DNA of 64,000 nt from CBDBEU01 sp965204565 (GTDB taxonomy: Bacteria; Pseudomonadota; Alphaproteobacteria; Rhizobiales; TMED25). Of the stretch, positions 62,045 to 64,000 are shown one piece after another. The translations under genes and the position numbers were made by a program. The stretch lies in NCBI GenBank assembly GCA_965204565.1, contig CBDBEU010000005.1:1612001-1676000 (forward strand). Direction: 5' to 3'. Each line of letters begins with the position of its first letter. Positions within the stretch are counted from its first letter, which is position 1. The notes under the pieces are model-generated. The model saw only the letters and a list, made by a program, of their open reading frames with translations, was not told the DNA's origin and searched no databases.

Positions 62045-62697
62045 TCCCACACCAACGCGGCTGTTCACGGGGCCGTTCGTTGCTTCGTTGGCGATATTGA
62101 TAGCGACCGGCGTTTACTTGCTGGCCACCCCGGTCAACGCTCGAATTATCCCCGATCGCAGCGAGTTGATTGGTCTTCCCTATGAAAATCCGCAGTGGCG
62201 CCCGCGCATACAAAAATTGGCGAGCGACACAGAAGAGGTGCTGGGCGCCGATGACTATGACATCGCGGATCTGTTTCCGGGGACACAGGGGCCGTGAACC
62301 TTTATGTCGCCTATCTCGATTATCAGTGGGACAATCGCTCCTGGCACTCACTGCAACAATGCATCCCGGGGGCGGATGGACGATCTCCAGCCTCACTAGG
62401 GTGCCGTTGGACAATGGCAAAGCCCCACCAACAATCGTCAACCGCGCTGTCATCGCCAAGGGCGAGCACAAGCAACTCGTCTATTACTGGTTCCGCCAGC
62501 GCGGTATGGAGATCGCAGACGAAATGAGGTTGAGGCTTCTCCTGTTCTGCGATGGCCTGTTTGAAAATCGGACAGATGTTGCCCTCGTACGATTGACGAC
62601 GCCAGTGTTTCGCAACGAAGACACATCAGTGGCGTATGAGCGGCTCCCGGCCATACTTAACGTAGATCAATCCAGTTCTTCCGGAATATATGCCTGA
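62045..62697 (+). pseudogene. epsI: EpsI-like exosortase-associated protein, two frame breaks
   Basis: Joined across frames this is about 217 residues of the EpsI family (DUF3485): an N-terminal helix (LFTGPFVASLAILIATGVYL), then DYDIADLF, GAVNLYVAYLDYQWDNRSWH, the hallmark SLQQCIPGGGWTI, VNRAVIAKGEHKQLVYYWFR and the closing ENRTDVALVRLTTPV. Frame is lost at a TTT (62274-62276) and at a G5 (62368-62372); one added base at each restores the family sequence. EpsI proteins occur with exosortases in exopolysaccharide loci. No exosortase is inside the window. Confidence 0.78.
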
Positions 62698-62712
62698 CTG
62701 AAGCCAGCGCGC

Positions 62713-64000
62713 TCACGCCTTGACGATGCGTTCGCGGTTCGCCTCAACGTTCCTGGTCGCGTTGCGGGTGTCGACAACAAGCCGGGACGACGCGACCAGC
62801 GCTTGCCAGTCGATGCCTGAGTGATCTGTGATGATCAGGATCGCGTCGAATGATCCGACTGTTTCAGCATCAAGGTTGATGGAACGCCGCCCGGCCAGCG
62901 AACTATGTTCTCTTGAAGGGCCGATCTCCTCGACAAACGGATCATGATAGGCAGTCTCGGCGCCGCGCTCTTCCAACAGCTCGGTGATCTTTAGCGCCGG
63001 GCTTTCTCGGATATCATCAACATCTTTCTTGTAGGCGATGCCGATGAGTAAAATGCGGGTGCCTTTTACTCCCTTGCCAAAAAAATCGTTTAAGGCTGCT
63101 GTGATCCGGTCGACGATGATCCGCGGCATAGCGGTGTTGATCTCGCCGGCAAGCTCGACAAAGCGCACCGGTGCATCGAACTCGCGCGCTTTCCAGGTAA
63201 GATAGAACGGGTCGATCGGGATGCAGTGACCACCAAGCCCGGGGCCAGGGTAGAACGGCATGAAGCCGAACGGCTTGGAGCTTGCAGCCTCGATCACATC
63301 CCACACATCGATTCCCATGGCGTCATAGACAAGCTTAAGCTCGTTTACGAGCGCAATATTGACCGAACGGAATATGTTCTCTGTGAGCTTGACCGCCTCG
63401 GTAGTTCGCGTGTCCTTGACCGGGATGACGTCGATCACCGCTCCGCGGTAGAGCTCGAGCGCAACTGCGGTCGCGCGTGGGCCTTCACCGCCGACAACTT
63501 TGGGAATGCGGGAGGTGTCATAGTCCACATTGCCTGGATCTTCGCGCTCGGGCGAATAGGCGATAAACAGGTCTTGTTCGGACTTGAGGCCCGACCGCTC
63601 CAGGATTGGTTTGAGCACCTCTGACGTGGTGCCCGGATAGGTCGTCGATTCGAGCGCAACCAGCACACCAGGTTTAAGAACCGGTACGAGTGATTCCGCC
63701 GTGGAGACAACATAACTGAGATCGGGTTCACGGTTGCGGCTGAGCGGGGTGGGCACGCAGATCAGGATGGCGTCGGCTTGTGAAAGGCTCGCGATTTCGC
63801 ACGTCGCCTCGAATCTCCCGGCCCGCATCTCGGTCACGAGGTCACTGGAAAAATGTGTGAAGTAGGACTGGCCGGCGTTCAAAAGCTCGACCTTTTCCGG
63901 GTCGATGTCATAGCCGATCACGCGGTAGCCGACAGCTCCAAGCGCGCGTGCAAGTGGCAAACCCACATAGCCAAGCCCGATGACTGCGACGGTGGCTGTA
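62713..64000 (-). CDS. Nucleotide-sugar (UDP-N-acetylhexosamine) 6-dehydrogenase, 5' end outside window
   Basis: NAD-dependent enzyme that oxidises C6 of a UDP-sugar to a uronate. Reading continues past 63966 to the window edge as TATVAVIGLGYVGLPLARAL, the Rossmann motif, so the start is beyond the window. Other motifs: CVPTPLSRNREPDLSYV, ESTTYPGTT, IAYSPEREDPGN, KVVGG, LTENIFRSVNIALVNELKLV, PFYPGPGLGGHCIPIDPFYL (His replaces the catalytic Cys-neighbour layout GGxCxP of UDP-glucose dehydrogenase as GGHCIP, with the Cys kept) and AYKKDVDDIRESP. It resembles WbpA/TviB-type UDP-GlcNAc dehydrogenases. It would feed polysaccharide synthesis, in line with the EpsI-like neighbour. Confidence 0.92.
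   Translation of the reverse strand, partial: TATVAVIGLGYVGLPLARALGAVGYRVIGYDIDPEKVELLNAGQSYFTHFSSDLVTEMRAGRFEATCEIASLSQADAILICVPTPLSRNREPDLSYVVSTAESLVPVLKPGVLVALESTTYPGTTSEVLKPILERSGLKSEQDLFIAYSPEREDPGNVDYDTSRIPKVVGGEGPRATAVALELYRGAVIDVIPVKDTRTTEAVKLTENIFRSVNIALVNELKLVYDAMGIDVWDVIEAASSKPFGFMPFYPGPGLGGHCIPIDPFYLTWKAREFDAPVRFVELAGEINTAMPRIIVDRITAALNDFFGKGVKGTRILLIGIAYKKDVDDIRESPALKITELLEERGAETAYHDPFVEEIGPSREHSSLAGRRSINLDAETVGSFDAILIITDHSGIDWQALVASSRLVVDTRNATRNVEANRERIVKA

Overview
The window is GC-rich chromosomal DNA of an alphaproteobacterium, most likely a member of the Hyphomicrobiales (Rhizobiales). That placement is an inference from a DUF2842 gene divergent from heme A synthase, a convergent O-acetylhomoserine sulfhydrylase, a CcrM-type methyltransferase remnant, an ExoP-like polysaccharide protein, and TRAP-independent Tct transport genes. 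The window is unusually rich in decayed insertion sequences and in genes broken by single-base changes.

Layout. 1-2.5 kb: two abutting IS5-family fragments and a Tat-exported beta-carbonic anhydrase. 2.5-9.6 kb: a catabolic locus with an M24-fold protein, a two-domain PEP-utilising dikinase-like protein and two D-2-hydroxyacid dehydrogenases, followed by a flavin reductase, a LysR regulator and an alpha/beta hydrolase. 9.7-12 kb: IS1380, IS3 and IS5 remnants. 12-15.4 kb: an AT-rich foreign cassette with a decayed WecE-type aminotransferase, an ArnC-like glycosyltransferase, a sulfotransferase and two EmrE/ArnE-like membrane proteins. 15.4-24 kb: more IS debris with a chemoreceptor fragment, a GST, an MFS transporter, a frameshifted SPOR-domain protein, a LivF fragment and phage fragments. 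24-29.5 kb: a housekeeping block (enoyl-CoA hydratase family, CoA-binding protein, AMP nucleosidase with an in-frame stop, MetY, heme A synthase, DUF2842). 29.4-32.6 kb: polysaccharide genes (deacetylase pseudogene, ExoP/GumC-like co-polymerase). 32.7-35.5 kb: IS debris, an ABC-transporter pseudogene, a DHFR-like protein and a GntR/FCD pseudogene.

36-50.2 kb is a second catabolic island: an isocitrate/isopropylmalate dehydrogenase family enzyme, MmgE/PrpD, TctABC tripartite uptake, three acyl-CoA dehydrogenase-like genes, a LigI-like amidohydrolase, an NHL beta-propeller protein and a ThDP-dependent enzyme. The set looks suited to uptake and breakdown of a carboxylated compound, but the substrate cannot be read from the sequence. 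Similar AT-rich imperfect palindromes precede four of its transcription units.

50.2-59.2 kb holds a P2-like contractile tail module (genes D, X, U, tape measure, E, chaperone, tube, sheath) without head, fibre or lysis genes. It is bounded on the left by a duplicated segment that traps a CcrM fragment and on the right by an IS3-family element. The last part (60.5-64 kb) has a chimeric IS30/ISAzo13 remnant, a frameshifted EpsI-like gene and the start-truncated gene of a nucleotide-sugar dehydrogenase.

Many breaks are one-base indels in short homopolymers, so part of the pseudogene load may be sequencing error; this needs to be settled before reading the region as real decay. No tRNA, rRNA or CRISPR array was seen.
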